DNA of 49,190 nucleotides from an uncultured Alphaproteobacteria bacterium (GCA_913051655.1 CAJXHI010000023.1:1-49190); one strand, 5' to 3'; positions 35,498 through 45,515 are shown, counted from the stretch's first letter. Program-made: numbers and translations. Notes: generated by a model not told the origin, from the sequence alone.

Positions 35498-37285
35498 ATG
35501 TCAGATCGGGAGAGGTCGAAATTGCGGCCGAAGTCATCTGGTGCAAAGATCTCTAAGTTGCAGGATTTAATACCGTTTATGCGCCCTTATATGGGATTAG
35601 TCATTGCCGCAGCTGTCACTTTGGTCTTAACTTCTGGCTTGTCATTGACCCTGCCGGTTGCCGTACGTCAGGTTGTCGATAATTTTTCAAATTCGCAGAC
35701 AAGGCTTTTGGATACTTATTTTGGAGCTGCTTTGGGTATCGCAGGGCTTTTGGCGGTTGGGACCGCATTCCGATATTTGCTGGTAACCAAGCTTGGAGAA
35801 AGGGTTGTTGCTGATATTCGAAAAGAGGTTTTTTCCCGGATTATTGTGATGAGCCCTATGTTTTATGAAAATCTGCGCACTGGAGAAGTGTTGAGCCGGA
35901 TTACAACGGATACGACGCTTGTTTTGACAGTGATCGGGTCATCCGTTTCGATTGCGCTGCGCAACGCGCTAATCTTTGTTGGTGGCCTGATATTTATGCT
36001 GCTCACCTCGGCCAAACTCACCGGTTTGGTTTTGTTAGTCGTGCCGCTTGTGCTAGTTCCAATTCTTACACTTGGTCGAAAAGTGCGCCGCTTGAGTAAA
36101 GAAAATCAAGACTGGATTGCTGCTGGGTCGGCACAGGTGTCTGAAGCTCTCGGGGCGGTGCAAACTATTCAAGCTTTCACACATGAAATGGAAACCAAGG
36201 GCGATTTTTCAACCACTACTGAAGACAGCTATCTTTCTGCCCATGAGCGTATCAGCGCGCGTGCATTGATGACCTTTATTGTTATTTTTCTGGTTTTTTC
36301 TGGAATTATTGGGGTGCTTTGGGTAGGCGCACATGATGTGAGTGCAGGGAAACTGAGCGCAGGAATCCTTGTCCAATTTGTGATTTATTCTGTCATGGTT
36401 GGCGGATCCGTGGCGGCCCTTTCTGAAGTATGGGGCGAATTACAACGTGCTGCAGGCGCCACAGACCGTTTGGTGGAGCTTCTTCGATTAGAAGACAGTA
36501 TTTCTGATCCCCATAACGCGATAGAATGTCCGAAACAGGCAAGTGGCCGCCTGTCGTTTGAAAACGTCTCGTTTCATTATCCTTCACGACCCAATTATAG
36601 CGCCCTTGATCGCATTTCTTTTGATGTAGAGCCGGGACAAACCGTGGCGGTTGTTGGACCTTCAGGGGCGGGGAAAACAACTATCATTCAATTGCTGTTA
36701 CGCTTCTATGATCCTCAGAAAGGACGCATTCTATTCGACGAAGTCGATTTGCGTAAAATGCGGCGGGGCGATTTTCGACAGTCAATTTCCCTTGTGCCGC
36801 AGGACCCTGTAATTTTTGCAAATAATGTTTTGGAGAACATAAGATTTGGACGCCAGAACGCAAAAGACGCGGAAGTTAAGGAGGCGGCCAAGCTCGCCGC
36901 GGCGCATGATTTTATTTCTGGGCTCCCCGAAGGCTATTCATCTTACCTAGGAGAACGTGGTGTGATGTTGTCTGGTGGTCAAAAACAAAGAATTGCAATT
37001 GCCAGAGCAATTCTGCGCGACGCACCTGTTTTGCTTTTGGACGAGGCCACGAGCTCGCTTGACTCAGAAAGTGAACAGGCGGTTCAACGTGCAGTCGATA
37101 CCCTGGCACAGGATCGCACAACTATCGTGATCGCTCATCGACTAGCAACGGTCAAAAAGGCAGATCGAATTCTGGTGATGGACCAAGGAAAAGTCGTTGC
37201 GCAAGGTACCCACCAAAGCCTCATGAAACAGGGTGGTCTTTACGCTCGTCTTGCGCGCCTGCAATTCGGAAGTAACGCTAAGTGA
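35498..37285 (+). CDS. ABC transporter, fused permease and ATPase (MsbA/lipid exporter type)
   Basis: 595 residues, a half-transporter that would work as a homodimer. Six membrane helices occupy about residues 30-330, and the nucleotide-binding domain about 345-590: Walker A GPSGAGKTT (~386), Q-loop LVPQDP, signature LSGGQKQRIAIARA (~490), Walker B VLLLDEATSSLD (~512), H-loop IAHRL. The start has AGGAGG six bases upstream. Single gene with no partner that would tell the substrate; this type exports lipids, peptides or drugs. Confidence 0.9.
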   Translation: MSDRERSKLRPKSSGAKISKLQDLIPFMRPYMGLVIAAAVTLVLTSGLSLTLPVAVRQVVDNFSNSQTRLLDTYFGAALGIAGLLAVGTAFRYLLVTKLGERVVADIRKEVFSRIIVMSPMFYENLRTGEVLSRITTDTTLVLTVIGSSVSIALRNALIFVGGLIFMLLTSAKLTGLVLLVVPLVLVPILTLGRKVRRLSKENQDWIAAGSAQVSEALGAVQTIQAFTHEMETKGDFSTTTEDSYLSAHERISARALMTFIVIFLVFSGIIGVLWVGAHDVSAGKLSAGILVQFVIYSVMVGGSVAALSEVWGELQRAAGATDRLVELLRLEDSISDPHNAIECPKQASGRLSFENVSFHYPSRPNYSALDRISFDVEPGQTVAVVGPSGAGKTTIIQLLLRFYDPQKGRILFDEVDLRKMRRGDFRQSISLVPQDPVIFANNVLENIRFGRQNAKDAEVKEAAKLAAAHDFISGLPEGYSSYLGERGVMLSGGQKQRIAIARAILRDAPVLLLDEATSSLDSESEQAVQRAVDTLAQDRTTIVIAHRLATVKKADRILVMDQGKVVAQGTHQSLMKQGGLYARLARLQFGSNAK

Positions 37286-37389
37286 GCTTCTTAATAGCAA
37301 CGTTGACCTCTCAAAAACCTTCGTGCATCTTGATATCTGTGGAAATTATTAACTTATAAACTGAATAGAGCCTAAGGGAGGGAATAAAG

Positions 37390-39264
37390 GTGACATTTGC
37401 GTCAATAAAAGATACGCGGTCCATCGAACGGACAATGAATTGGGCAGATCGGGATGTTCCAAAAACGATTTATGCCATGTTATCCGATACGGCAGGTAAA
37501 TTCCCGAATAACAATGCGGTTTCTTTTCAGATTTTATCTGGGCCGACTGACAAGGCGGAGACTCTTAGCTGGCGGGTTCTGCATGAAAAAATCACCCAGA
37601 CAGCAAATATGTTTCGCGGCCTTGGAATAGGTCGGGAAGATGTTGTTGCCTATATCCTTCCTAACAGTAACGAAACGGTTTTGACCCTATTGGGCGGTAT
37701 GGTCGCTGGGGTTGTAAATCCGATCAACCCCTTGCTTGAACCCGAACAAATGGGTGCCATTTTACGCGAAACCAATGCGCGCGTTGTGGTTACGCTCAAA
37801 GGGTTTCCAAAAACTGAAGTCGGCCAGAACGCAAATGATGCTGTAGCTTTGGCGCCAAATGTGAAAACTGTGCTTGAAGTAGACCTTAACCGTTACCTTA
37901 CGCCACCCAAAAGTTGGATCGTCCCGCTTATTCGTCCAAAATACGAAATCCGTCATACCGCAACGGTCATGAATTTCAACGATGTCTTGAAAACACAGAA
38001 TAAGACGCTGGATTTTGAAGATGTTCAAGAAGATCGTGTTGCTGCATTATTTCACACGGGTGGGACAACGGGTATGCCCAAAGTTGCGCAACATAAATAC
38101 TCAGGCATTATCTACAATGGCTGGCTGGGTGTTGAGCTTTTGATGAACTCAGACGAAAACGTCATCTGTCCACTACCGCTTTTTCATGTCTTGGCTGCTC
38201 ATGTTGTTCTTATGGGCTGCGTTGCATCTGGCGCGCATCTTATCTTGCCAACTCCTGCTGGCTATCGTGGAGATGGTGTTTTTGACAATTTCTGGAAATT
38301 GGTAGAACGGTGGAAGGTCACGTTTATATTTACCGTTCCAACAGCCATTTCTGCACTAATGCAACGGCCGGTTGATGCCGATATAAGCACAGTAAAAACA
38401 GCCTTTTCTGGTTCCGCGCCTTTGCCTGTAGAGCTATTTAATCGTTTTGAAAAGGCCACGGGAGTCAATATAATCGAAGGATACGGCTTGACCGAGGCAA
38501 CTGTTCTGGTGTCCGGAAATCCGGTGGATGGTGTTAAAAAAGTTGGCTCGATCGGGATCCGCTTTCCTTACACAGAGATTAAGATTGTTAAATCCGAAGG
38601 TGATAAGCTTGTAGAATGCTCCCCAAATGAAGTTGGCGAAATTTGTATTTCCAGCCCCGGTGTTTGGGCAGGTAATACTTACACCGAGGCCGATAAAAAC
38701 AAAGATCTCTATTATGAGAAACGGTTTCTACGTACTGGGGATCTTGGGCGATTTGACGAGGACGAATATCTTTGGATTACCGGACGTGCGAAGGATTTGA
38801 TCATTCGCAGTGGCCATAATATTGACCCCGCTTTGATCGAGGAAACTTTGCTGGGTAATGATGCGGTTGCCTTTGCCGGTGCGATTGGTCAACCCTGTCC
38901 TTCCGCAGGGGAACTTCCCTGCGTTTATGTCGAACTTGTGGCCGGTGCTACTGCGACGGCAGAAGATCTGATGACATATTGTGAAACCCATGTTCCTGAA
39001 AGGGCGGCGCATCCCAAACATGTTGAAATTCTTAAGGAACTTCCCAAAACAGCGGTGGGCAAAGTATTTAAGCCAGATTTGCGCAAGCGCGCTATCAAGC
39101 GCGTTTTTGACAATGCGTTGCAGGAGGCCGGATTATCGGTACGGGTTGTCAGCGTGATCGACGACAAGAAACGAGGGCTGGTTGCGCAAATCTCTGATGG
39201 GCATAGTGACGAAGCGATCAAAGAATTGCTGGGACAGTTCCCTGGTTCGTGGGAAAGAGCGTAA
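37390..39264 (+). CDS. AMP-forming acyl-CoA synthetase
   Basis: 624 residues, ANL superfamily. P-loop-like motif LFHTGGTTGMPK lies near 220-231, then YGLTEATVL (~363), the adenylate motif RTGDLGRFDEDEYLWITGR, and the late catalytic Lys in KTAVGKVFKP. A family with this length and N-terminus (MTFASIKDTRSIE) is common in roseobacters. The GTG start has a strong GGGAGGGA element eight bases upstream. The substrate is unknown; medium or long fatty acids are likely. It lies 104 bases after the ABC exporter. Confidence 0.88.
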   Translation: MTFASIKDTRSIERTMNWADRDVPKTIYAMLSDTAGKFPNNNAVSFQILSGPTDKAETLSWRVLHEKITQTANMFRGLGIGREDVVAYILPNSNETVLTLLGGMVAGVVNPINPLLEPEQMGAILRETNARVVVTLKGFPKTEVGQNANDAVALAPNVKTVLEVDLNRYLTPPKSWIVPLIRPKYEIRHTATVMNFNDVLKTQNKTLDFEDVQEDRVAALFHTGGTTGMPKVAQHKYSGIIYNGWLGVELLMNSDENVICPLPLFHVLAAHVVLMGCVASGAHLILPTPAGYRGDGVFDNFWKLVERWKVTFIFTVPTAISALMQRPVDADISTVKTAFSGSAPLPVELFNRFEKATGVNIIEGYGLTEATVLVSGNPVDGVKKVGSIGIRFPYTEIKIVKSEGDKLVECSPNEVGEICISSPGVWAGNTYTEADKNKDLYYEKRFLRTGDLGRFDEDEYLWITGRAKDLIIRSGHNIDPALIEETLLGNDAVAFAGAIGQPCPSAGELPCVYVELVAGATATAEDLMTYCETHVPERAAHPKHVEILKELPKTAVGKVFKPDLRKRAIKRVFDNALQEAGLSVRVVSVIDDKKRGLVAQISDGHSDEAIKELLGQFPGSWERA

Positions 39265-39411
39265 GGCGCGATTTTGTAGCTTTACTTTCAATCCCAACCA
39301 ACTGAGCGTGATACGCGTCCCTTCTCTGGGGTGCATTTTCATTTGTGTTGAAAGCACGACAAGGCGTGGTGTAAGACTAAGTTACTTTGAAAAGCGACAG
39401 GTGTTTGGCGC

Positions 39412-40119
39412 GTGCGAGAATTATCCGTTCTTATACTTGGCTCTGGGCCGAATGTCATCGAGGCGCGCGCATGGTCGAGCCATCCTTTTGATAAAATTGT
39501 GGTAATCAACAACGCATGGGCAGTACGTGAGGATTGGGACGACCTGATTTACCCCTATGATTTCCCAGAAGAAAAGCGCCCAAACGCTGTTCAGCCTCAT
39601 CAAAGTTTTGTAACGCAAAAAGAATTTGTTCCTATTCAAAACGACTATGGCGGGTTTTTATATGCCGGAGGCACTATGGCTTTTACAGCAGGTTATTGGG
39701 TGCTTGGTCATTATAAACCTGCACATATCGCCTTCTTGGGCTGTGACATGCATTATTCCAAAACAGCGCAAACACATTTTTATGGAAAAGGCGAAGCGGA
39801 TCCGTTGCGCGAAGATATTTCCCTTCAGTCATTGGAAGCAAAAGCGAACCGCCTTTACATACATGCAGCAAAAGAGGGGTGTCAGCTGACAAACCTGTCA
39901 GCTGGACCTTCGCGTTTGACCTTTCCTCGTATGACTATAGGAATGTCTTTACCTGATCCGCTGACAGTGGATGATAAAACAGTATTACGCGCGCAAAAAC
40001 GTGAAGCAGAACTACAGTATGTCACGCCATCAGGACGTTACTGGGAAGAAGAGGATAACTTTGATCCTGCAGAGATTGCCGCGCTGGATCAGCTTTGGAT
40101 GCAAGCGGTTTTGGTCTGA
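39412..40119 (+). CDS. Conserved protein with a glycosyltransferase-like (DUF115/GT42-type) N-terminus, function unknown
   Basis: 235 residues from GTG at 39412. The N-terminus VLILGSGPNVIEAR resembles the nucleotide-sugar-binding start of DUF115 (MAF) proteins and CST-type sialyltransferases, which begin with a GxGPS motif. A second block, YAGGTMAFTAGYWVLGH then IAFLGCDMHY, matches their later SSG...A...LG / GxD pattern. No membrane helix or signal is seen. This is a fold-level suggestion only. It ends exactly where the oppositely oriented enolase-superfamily gene ends (stops at 40117-40119 and 40120-40122). Confidence 0.6.
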   Translation: MRELSVLILGSGPNVIEARAWSSHPFDKIVVINNAWAVREDWDDLIYPYDFPEEKRPNAVQPHQSFVTQKEFVPIQNDYGGFLYAGGTMAFTAGYWVLGHYKPAHIAFLGCDMHYSKTAQTHFYGKGEADPLREDISLQSLEAKANRLYIHAAKEGCQLTNLSAGPSRLTFPRMTIGMSLPDPLTVDDKTVLRAQKREAELQYVTPSGRYWEEEDNFDPAEIAALDQLWMQAVLV

Positions 40120-41349
40120 TCAATGTTTGGGTGGTGCGCCACCTACAAACTCGTTTGGCGCTTGATAATCACAAGGTGCATCCTGCATTTCAAGATGTAA
40201 TCCATTTCCATCAAACGGATGCGCGAGGGCGAGAGCCTCATCTACTTCAATTCCAAGACCTGGTGCTTGAGGTGCTGGAATAAACCCATTGTCCACGCGA
40301 ATACTTCCTTTGATCAATTGATCATGAAATGGTGTTTCAATAGTTTCAGCGATAAGAAAATTAGGGATGGAGGCGGCCACGTGAATATTTGCCGCCCATT
40401 CTACAGGTCCTGCATAAAGGTGGGGAGCTATTTGCGCGTTATAGACCTCTGCAATGGCAGATAATTTTTTCATTTCCCATATTCCGCCAGCCCGTCCCAA
40501 GGCGGGCTGCAAAATAGAAGCGCCACCCATTTTGAGAAGGCTTGCAAATTCAGCTTTTGTGCTAAGACGTTCCCCTGTTGCAACGGGAATGCGCACCGCG
40601 TTGGCGACTTTGACAAATTCATCTAGATTATCAGGAGGTATAGGTTCTTCAAACCAAAGCGGTTGGTAGGGTTCAATCGCCTGTCCAAGCCGTATTGCCC
40701 CTGCGGTGCTAAACTGCCCATGGGTGCCAAACAAAAGATCTGCATTAACTCCAACCGATTCCCGTATAGATTTGCAAAACGCAACGGACGTTTCTATGTC
40801 GCGCATAGAGGGCATATGGCCCCCGCGCATGGTGTAAGGACCGGCGGGATCAAATTTTACTGCTGTATACCCGCGCGCGAGCAAATCAAGCGCGCTTTCA
40901 GCGGCCATATCTGCAGAATACCAAAAACTGTCAATATCGTGTTTTGCCAGAGGATAAAGGTAGCTATACGCGCGAATTCGTTCATTCAGCAAGCCGCCCA
41001 AAAGTGCCCAAACCGGACGATCTCTATCCTTGCCCAGAATGTCCCAGCAGGCAATTTCAAGACCAGAAAAAGCTCCCATAATGGTTAGATCAGGACGCTG
41101 GGTAAAACCTGAAGAATATGTGCGGCGAAATAGTTTTTCGATATTCTCTGGATTCTCCTCGAAAAAATATCGCTCAAAGACATCTCTGATCACATATTTC
41201 ATTGCTTCTGGCGCAACAGATGCGGCATAGCATTCACCCCAGCCGATAATTCCCGTATCGGTGGTGAGTTTTAGCAAAATCCAATAACGTCCACCCCAGC
41301 CTGGGGCAGGTGGGGCCGTGACGATGATATCGAGATCGTAAAGCTTCAT
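40120..41349 (-). CDS. Mandelate racemase/muconate lactonizing enzyme family protein (sugar acid dehydratase or cycloisomerase)
   Basis: 409 residues from the ATG at 41349, five bases after the coupled alcohol dehydrogenase stop; the longer frame to 41430 runs inside that gene. Enolase-superfamily layout: N-terminal capping domain, then a barrel with YTAVKFDP (Lys165), LLFGTHGQ (207-211), WFEEPIPP (Glu234/235), ATGERL (Glu260) and QIAPHLYAGP (His310). The first metal ligand position, usually Asp-x-His, reads Gly-Thr-His. General family is certain. A sugar acid substrate is likely from similarity to galactonate dehydratase-type enzymes, but the reaction is not fixed. Confidence 0.85.
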   Translation of the reverse strand: MKLYDLDIIVTAPPAPGWGGRYWILLKLTTDTGIIGWGECYAASVAPEAMKYVIRDVFERYFFEENPENIEKLFRRTYSSGFTQRPDLTIMGAFSGLEIACWDILGKDRDRPVWALLGGLLNERIRAYSYLYPLAKHDIDSFWYSADMAAESALDLLARGYTAVKFDPAGPYTMRGGHMPSMRDIETSVAFCKSIRESVGVNADLLFGTHGQFSTAGAIRLGQAIEPYQPLWFEEPIPPDNLDEFVKVANAVRIPVATGERLSTKAEFASLLKMGGASILQPALGRAGGIWEMKKLSAIAEVYNAQIAPHLYAGPVEWAANIHVAASIPNFLIAETIETPFHDQLIKGSIRVDNGFIPAPQAPGLGIEVDEALALAHPFDGNGLHLEMQDAPCDYQAPNEFVGGAPPKH

Positions 41350-41353
41350 GAGA

Positions 41354-42442
41354 TCAGATGTCAAAAAGGATGACGTTACGCCGCGCAGCCCCAGATCTGG
41401 TGTCTGCAAAGGCTTTGTTGATATCTTCAAGCTTATATCGGCCGGAGATCAATTCATCGAGTTTCAGTCGGCCCTGTTGATATAAATCAACCATCCAAGG
41501 AATATCGCGTTTTATCACCACATCACCCATTTTTGTTCCTATTAAACCTTGACCGACCGCTGACATCATAACAGGTTCGTAGACAGCGCGATCGCCAGAT
41601 TTTGGCATGCCAACTGCCACAATTTGCCCGCCGTAGGCCAAATAGCGGGGTGCTGTATCATAGGCAGAGATCGCACCCACGGTGACAAAGACTGAGTCGG
41701 CACCGCGACCAATCATTGTTTTTGCCGCTTTCCACGGTTTACCATCGGTTGCCAGTACTCCATCGGTTGCGCCGAATTCTTTTGCAGCGTCAAGTTTGTC
41801 TGCACTCATATCGACGGCCACGATCCGGCGCGCCCCTGCAATATGGGCGCCTTGGATCGTATTAAGTCCAACGCCACCGGCACCGATCACCACAACATCT
41901 TCGCCGGGTCGTACCTTAGCCGCATTGACCACTGCGCCAATGCCGGTCAACACGCCACAGGCCAAAAGGGAGGCTACATCATAAGCGATATCATTCGAAA
42001 TTGTTACGACTTGGCTCTGGTCCACCACGACTTTTTCTGCAAATGCACCGCAGTTCATTCCATGTTCCAGCAAACTGCCGTCAGTCATGCGCAGAGGGCC
42101 AGTGGTACGATCAACCGCCAATTCACATATTGTTGGTTTGCCTGATCCGCAGTTTGTGCAATGTCCGCATGCACGGATCAAGGTTACAACCACCCGATCT
42201 CCCACACTAAGTCCATAAACAGACGGACCAATAGCCGTAATTTCGCCGGCAGCCTCATGCCCGTAGACGGCAGGCAACGTACCCCCCCAAGCACCATCCA
42301 CATAGGATATGTCCGAATGGCAAACAGCGACAGCTCCCAGTTTTACTTCTATTTCACCCTCTTTTGGAGTGTCTAGATGAATAGTTTCAATTATCAGCGG
42401 TTCTCCGAACGTGTGACAAACGGCGGCTTTAATCTCTGGCAT
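41354..42442 (-). CDS. Zinc-dependent alcohol dehydrogenase (class III-like MDR)
   Basis: 362 residues from the ATG at 42442, which has AAGGAGG seven bases upstream. Medium-chain dehydrogenase: catalytic zinc residues Cys41 and GHE (His62, Glu63), structural zinc Cys92, 95, 98 and 106 (CGHCTNC...C), and NAD-binding GAGGVGLNTIQGA near 195. It is coupled to the enolase-superfamily gene and lies in the same direction as the MFS gene upstream, so the three may form a transport and oxidation unit for a sugar acid or polyol. The substrate is unknown. Confidence 0.87.
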   Translation of the reverse strand: MPEIKAAVCHTFGEPLIIETIHLDTPKEGEIEVKLGAVAVCHSDISYVDGAWGGTLPAVYGHEAAGEITAIGPSVYGLSVGDRVVVTLIRACGHCTNCGSGKPTICELAVDRTTGPLRMTDGSLLEHGMNCGAFAEKVVVDQSQVVTISNDIAYDVASLLACGVLTGIGAVVNAAKVRPGEDVVVIGAGGVGLNTIQGAHIAGARRIVAVDMSADKLDAAKEFGATDGVLATDGKPWKAAKTMIGRGADSVFVTVGAISAYDTAPRYLAYGGQIVAVGMPKSGDRAVYEPVMMSAVGQGLIGTKMGDVVIKRDIPWMVDLYQQGRLKLDELISGRYKLEDINKAFADTRSGAARRNVILFDI

Positions 42443-42519
42443 AGAACTGCCTCCTTGCTTCCTCATAGCTTTGTCCAGCTGTGCGCAGCTTTCAAGCCCA
42501 AAAAAAGATCCAGTCTTGC

Positions 42520-43776
42520 TTAACTCTGTTTTTGAGCTTTTTGACCCTTGTGGACAAATATATAAAGGCCGATCGCTAGCAGGCAGGCTGAAATCGCAAA
42601 TGGTGCGCCTGGATAATATAAAAGGGCGCTATCCTCCGTAAAAACAGAAAACACCCATGTCATAGAGACTGGAGCGATAATCATGGAGATGGCCGAAAGG
42701 CCTGCCACAACGCCCTGTAAAATGCCCTGACTGTCATCAGAGGTACCCATGGACAAAATTGCCTGAAGTGCAGGTTGGCCTACTACCCCAAGAGCCGCAA
42801 TGGGGATCAACCCCAAAAGAATAGTACCGTTTGTGATCACAGACATTAAGACAAGCCCAAACATTTCAAAGCTAAATCCGATGATCACTGTTTTATATTC
42901 TCCAAAACGTTTGATCGTAGGTTTAACCAAACCACCCTGCACAATCGCAAAACACAACCCGTAAATGGTCAACGACACTCCGATCATTGCAGGTGACCAG
43001 CCAAATCTCTCTGCGGTAAAAAAGGGCCAGACGGACGCGTAGACCGCTGTCGCAACTGCGTAGATCAAATAGACAACCAACATTGGGCCGAGACCTGGGA
43101 AATTGCTGATCGCGCGAATTGCGCCTAATGGGTTGGCTCGGTGCCACTCAAAGCGTCTGCGAATGTGATCCGTCACGGTTTCAGGTAAAACCAACCAGGC
43201 CATTAGGAAATTGAATGCTGCAAGCAATGCTGCTGCTAAAAAAGGCGCGCGTGGACCCCATTCTCCAAGCAGTCCACCCAGAACAGGACCAAGTACAAAT
43301 CCCATCCCAAACCCTGCACCTAAAAGCCCAAATCGAGCTGCCTTTTCCTTTGGTGAAGAAATATCTGCAACAAGTGCCGTTGCAGTCGCATGTGTTGCTG
43401 CGGTGATCCCACCAATGAGCCGGCCAATTAGCAAAAGCCAGACAGTTTGCGCAAAACCCATGACCGCGTAAAAGCCCACCATCACAAACAGGGCGACCAT
43501 CAGTACAGGCTTGCGTCCAATTTGGTCTGATAGTGTCCCCAAAAGTGGGCCGAAAAGAAACTGCATGACACTGTACAATGACGTAAGGATGCCTCCCCAA
43601 ATGGCAGCTTCTGCCATTGTTGCATTGGGAAGGACATCCATCAAAAGAGCTGGCGTCACGGGAATTACAATCCCAATGCCCATGGAGTCGATCATGACCG
43701 TAATAATAACGACGGTCATTACCCATTTCGATGTTTTTGGCTCGGTGGCAGCCTGCATGTCCCTATCCTTGGTCAT
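42520..43776 (-). CDS. MFS transporter, TetA-type (TCR/Tet family)
   Basis: 418 residues, 12 predicted membrane helices. N-terminus VVIITVMIDSMGIGIVIPV and the loop 2-3 motif A GTLSDQIGRKPVLM are those of the Tet family of drug:H+ antiporters. A second pattern in the middle loop (WHRANPLGAIRAI) is also family-like. The start has GAGGAGC six bases upstream. These families include multidrug and sugar or metabolite exporters; tetracycline efflux is not implied. Downstream it is followed at 77 bases by the dehydrogenase gene. Confidence 0.85.
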   Translation of the reverse strand: MTKDRDMQAATEPKTSKWVMTVVIITVMIDSMGIGIVIPVTPALLMDVLPNATMAEAAIWGGILTSLYSVMQFLFGPLLGTLSDQIGRKPVLMVALFVMVGFYAVMGFAQTVWLLLIGRLIGGITAATHATATALVADISSPKEKAARFGLLGAGFGMGFVLGPVLGGLLGEWGPRAPFLAAALLAAFNFLMAWLVLPETVTDHIRRRFEWHRANPLGAIRAISNFPGLGPMLVVYLIYAVATAVYASVWPFFTAERFGWSPAMIGVSLTIYGLCFAIVQGGLVKPTIKRFGEYKTVIIGFSFEMFGLVLMSVITNGTILLGLIPIAALGVVGQPALQAILSMGTSDDSQGILQGVVAGLSAISMIIAPVSMTWVFSVFTEDSALLYYPGAPFAISACLLAIGLYIFVHKGQKAQKQS

Positions 43777-44537
43777 CGTGCTCCTCGTGACTCGCCACCT
43801 ATGCGCTCCACCAAATCACGTAGAGGCAGGGTGACGTATCTTTGTATTGGCAACACATGTCAAGACGATGACGCTACGCTTTTAGCCTAGAAAAGGTGCT
43901 ATGCAATATTATCAATGTCACACAAGAAATCTGTCAGTACTTGAGCGTATCTTTCGGTCTTTTAAAAAAGGGCAAATGGCCTGCACTCCACATTAGATAA
44001 AACTTTTTTCTGGAGCAAGATCAATGCTTTCGCATACTATAGAGGGCTTCTTGAACCATCTTTGGATACAGAAATCCTAAGTATGGGGAGATTTAGAACA
44101 AAGGTAGGCGTGAAAAAAATTGTGCCAGAAATTGCCGAAATACATCCCAAACTTTAATCATTGTTTCGCCCGGTCAACATGTTGCACCAGATATTAAGCT
44201 TCTTCGCTTGCTTGCCAAGCTTCGCACAATCATACTACCAATCAAGACGCCCACAAAAATACAGTCCTTGAACTCACGATGATTCGAAAACATTTTTTAT
44301 CATTAGTCATAGCGCCAATGGAACAGAATGTGGCAAGGCTTTGACATAAACAATGCCTTAGCCAGTCATAACGGATAATCATCAACGCTTTGGACGAAAA
44401 TGGAGGTTAGTATACCATAGCTGGAAGTCGGTTTCAAGAATTTGCAAAAAAATGGTGCGTCTTAAGATCTTACGTCTGAATAAAAAAGGCTAATTTGTCC
44501 AAGATCTGCATAATGCCTGAGAATGCTCTTTTCTTTG
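43777..44537. other. 761-base intergenic stretch, no identifiable gene
   Basis: The stretch lies upstream of the MFS gene and downstream of the threonine dehydratase gene. A plus-strand frame around 43998-44157 (FFWSKINAFAYYRGLLEPSL) and the next one (IIVSPGQHVAPDIKLLRLL, to a TGA near 44281) look protein-like but have no start codon and no ribosome binding site. They may be shards of a lost gene. I found no RNA gene or terminator here. Confidence 0.4.
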
Positions 44538-45515
44538 CTATGCGGCTTGCAACATATTAAGCGCGCGGGCAAAGATATTGTGATCTACATTTCCACCCGA
44601 GGCAACGACAATTACGGTATCGCCCGAAATCTCTTCGGAGCGAAAGAGTGCGGTGGCGAGGGCGACCGCGCCTCCTGGTTCTATAACCAGCTTGAGGCGT
44701 AAAAAGGCATGCGCCATGGCCTTTAAAACCTCTTTTTCAGTGACCGCAAAGCCTTTGGTGCAGTGGCCTTTAAGGATGGGAAATGTCAATTTTCCAGGCG
44801 TAGGAGTCACGATAGCGTCACAAATACTCCCGGAGGAGAGTTTGTTACTCACATGGTAACCGGCGGCGAGCGATCGGGCAACATCATCAAATCCATCTGG
44901 CTCAGCAGGAAATGCAGACATTTTTGGGGCATGTTCTGCCAGAGCGAGCGCGATGCCACTTGTCAAACCACCACCACCACAGCAAACAATCACATCGGCC
45001 TTCTCAATGCCAAGCTCTTTAGCTTGTTCTGCGATTTCAAGTCCCGCTGATCCTTGACCAGCGATGACTTCGGGTTCATCGTAGGGTTGGATCAAACACA
45101 GTCCGCGTTCTTGCGCAAGGCTTCTACCAATCTCATCACGGTCTTCGCGGTCCCTGTCGTATCCGATGACCTCTGCGCCAAGCGCTTTGGTGTTTTCAAT
45201 TTTTATGTCTGGGGCATCATTGGGCATGATGACAGCAGCTGGAACGCCGTGTTGTCTTGCGGCCAATGCAATGCCTTGAGCATGATTACCTGATGAAAAT
45301 GCCAGAACGCCCAATTTTCGCTTTTCTTCGGAAAGGGCGGAAATGGCAGAATACCCCCCGCGGTACTTGAAACTTCCGGTATGTTGCAGGCATTCGGCTT
45401 TAATCCAAACCTGTCGTCCCGCAATATCATCTAGAAAAGGCGAAGACAAAAGCGGTGTGCGTCGTACATGTCCCTTCAATCGCGCTGCTGCCGCATGTAT
45501 CATATTTATATTCAT
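44538..45515 (-). CDS. Threonine/serine dehydratase (PLP fold-type II)
   Basis: 325 residues. The PLP-binding lysine is Lys50 in TGSFKYRGG; SSGNHAQGIA is the substrate-binding Asn loop; CCGGGGLTSG binds the cofactor phosphate. There is no ACT domain, so this is the catabolic, unregulated type, related also to serine racemase and hydroxyaspartate dehydratase. It deaminates threonine or serine to the 2-oxoacid and ammonia. It lies 29 bases after the haloacid dehalogenase gene, so they are probably co-transcribed. Confidence 0.87.
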   Translation of the reverse strand: MNINMIHAAAARLKGHVRRTPLLSSPFLDDIAGRQVWIKAECLQHTGSFKYRGGYSAISALSEEKRKLGVLAFSSGNHAQGIALAARQHGVPAAVIMPNDAPDIKIENTKALGAEVIGYDRDREDRDEIGRSLAQERGLCLIQPYDEPEVIAGQGSAGLEIAEQAKELGIEKADVIVCCGGGGLTSGIALALAEHAPKMSAFPAEPDGFDDVARSLAAGYHVSNKLSSGSICDAIVTPTPGKLTFPILKGHCTKGFAVTEKEVLKAMAHAFLRLKLVIEPGGAVALATALFRSEEISGDTVIVVASGGNVDHNIFARALNMLQAA

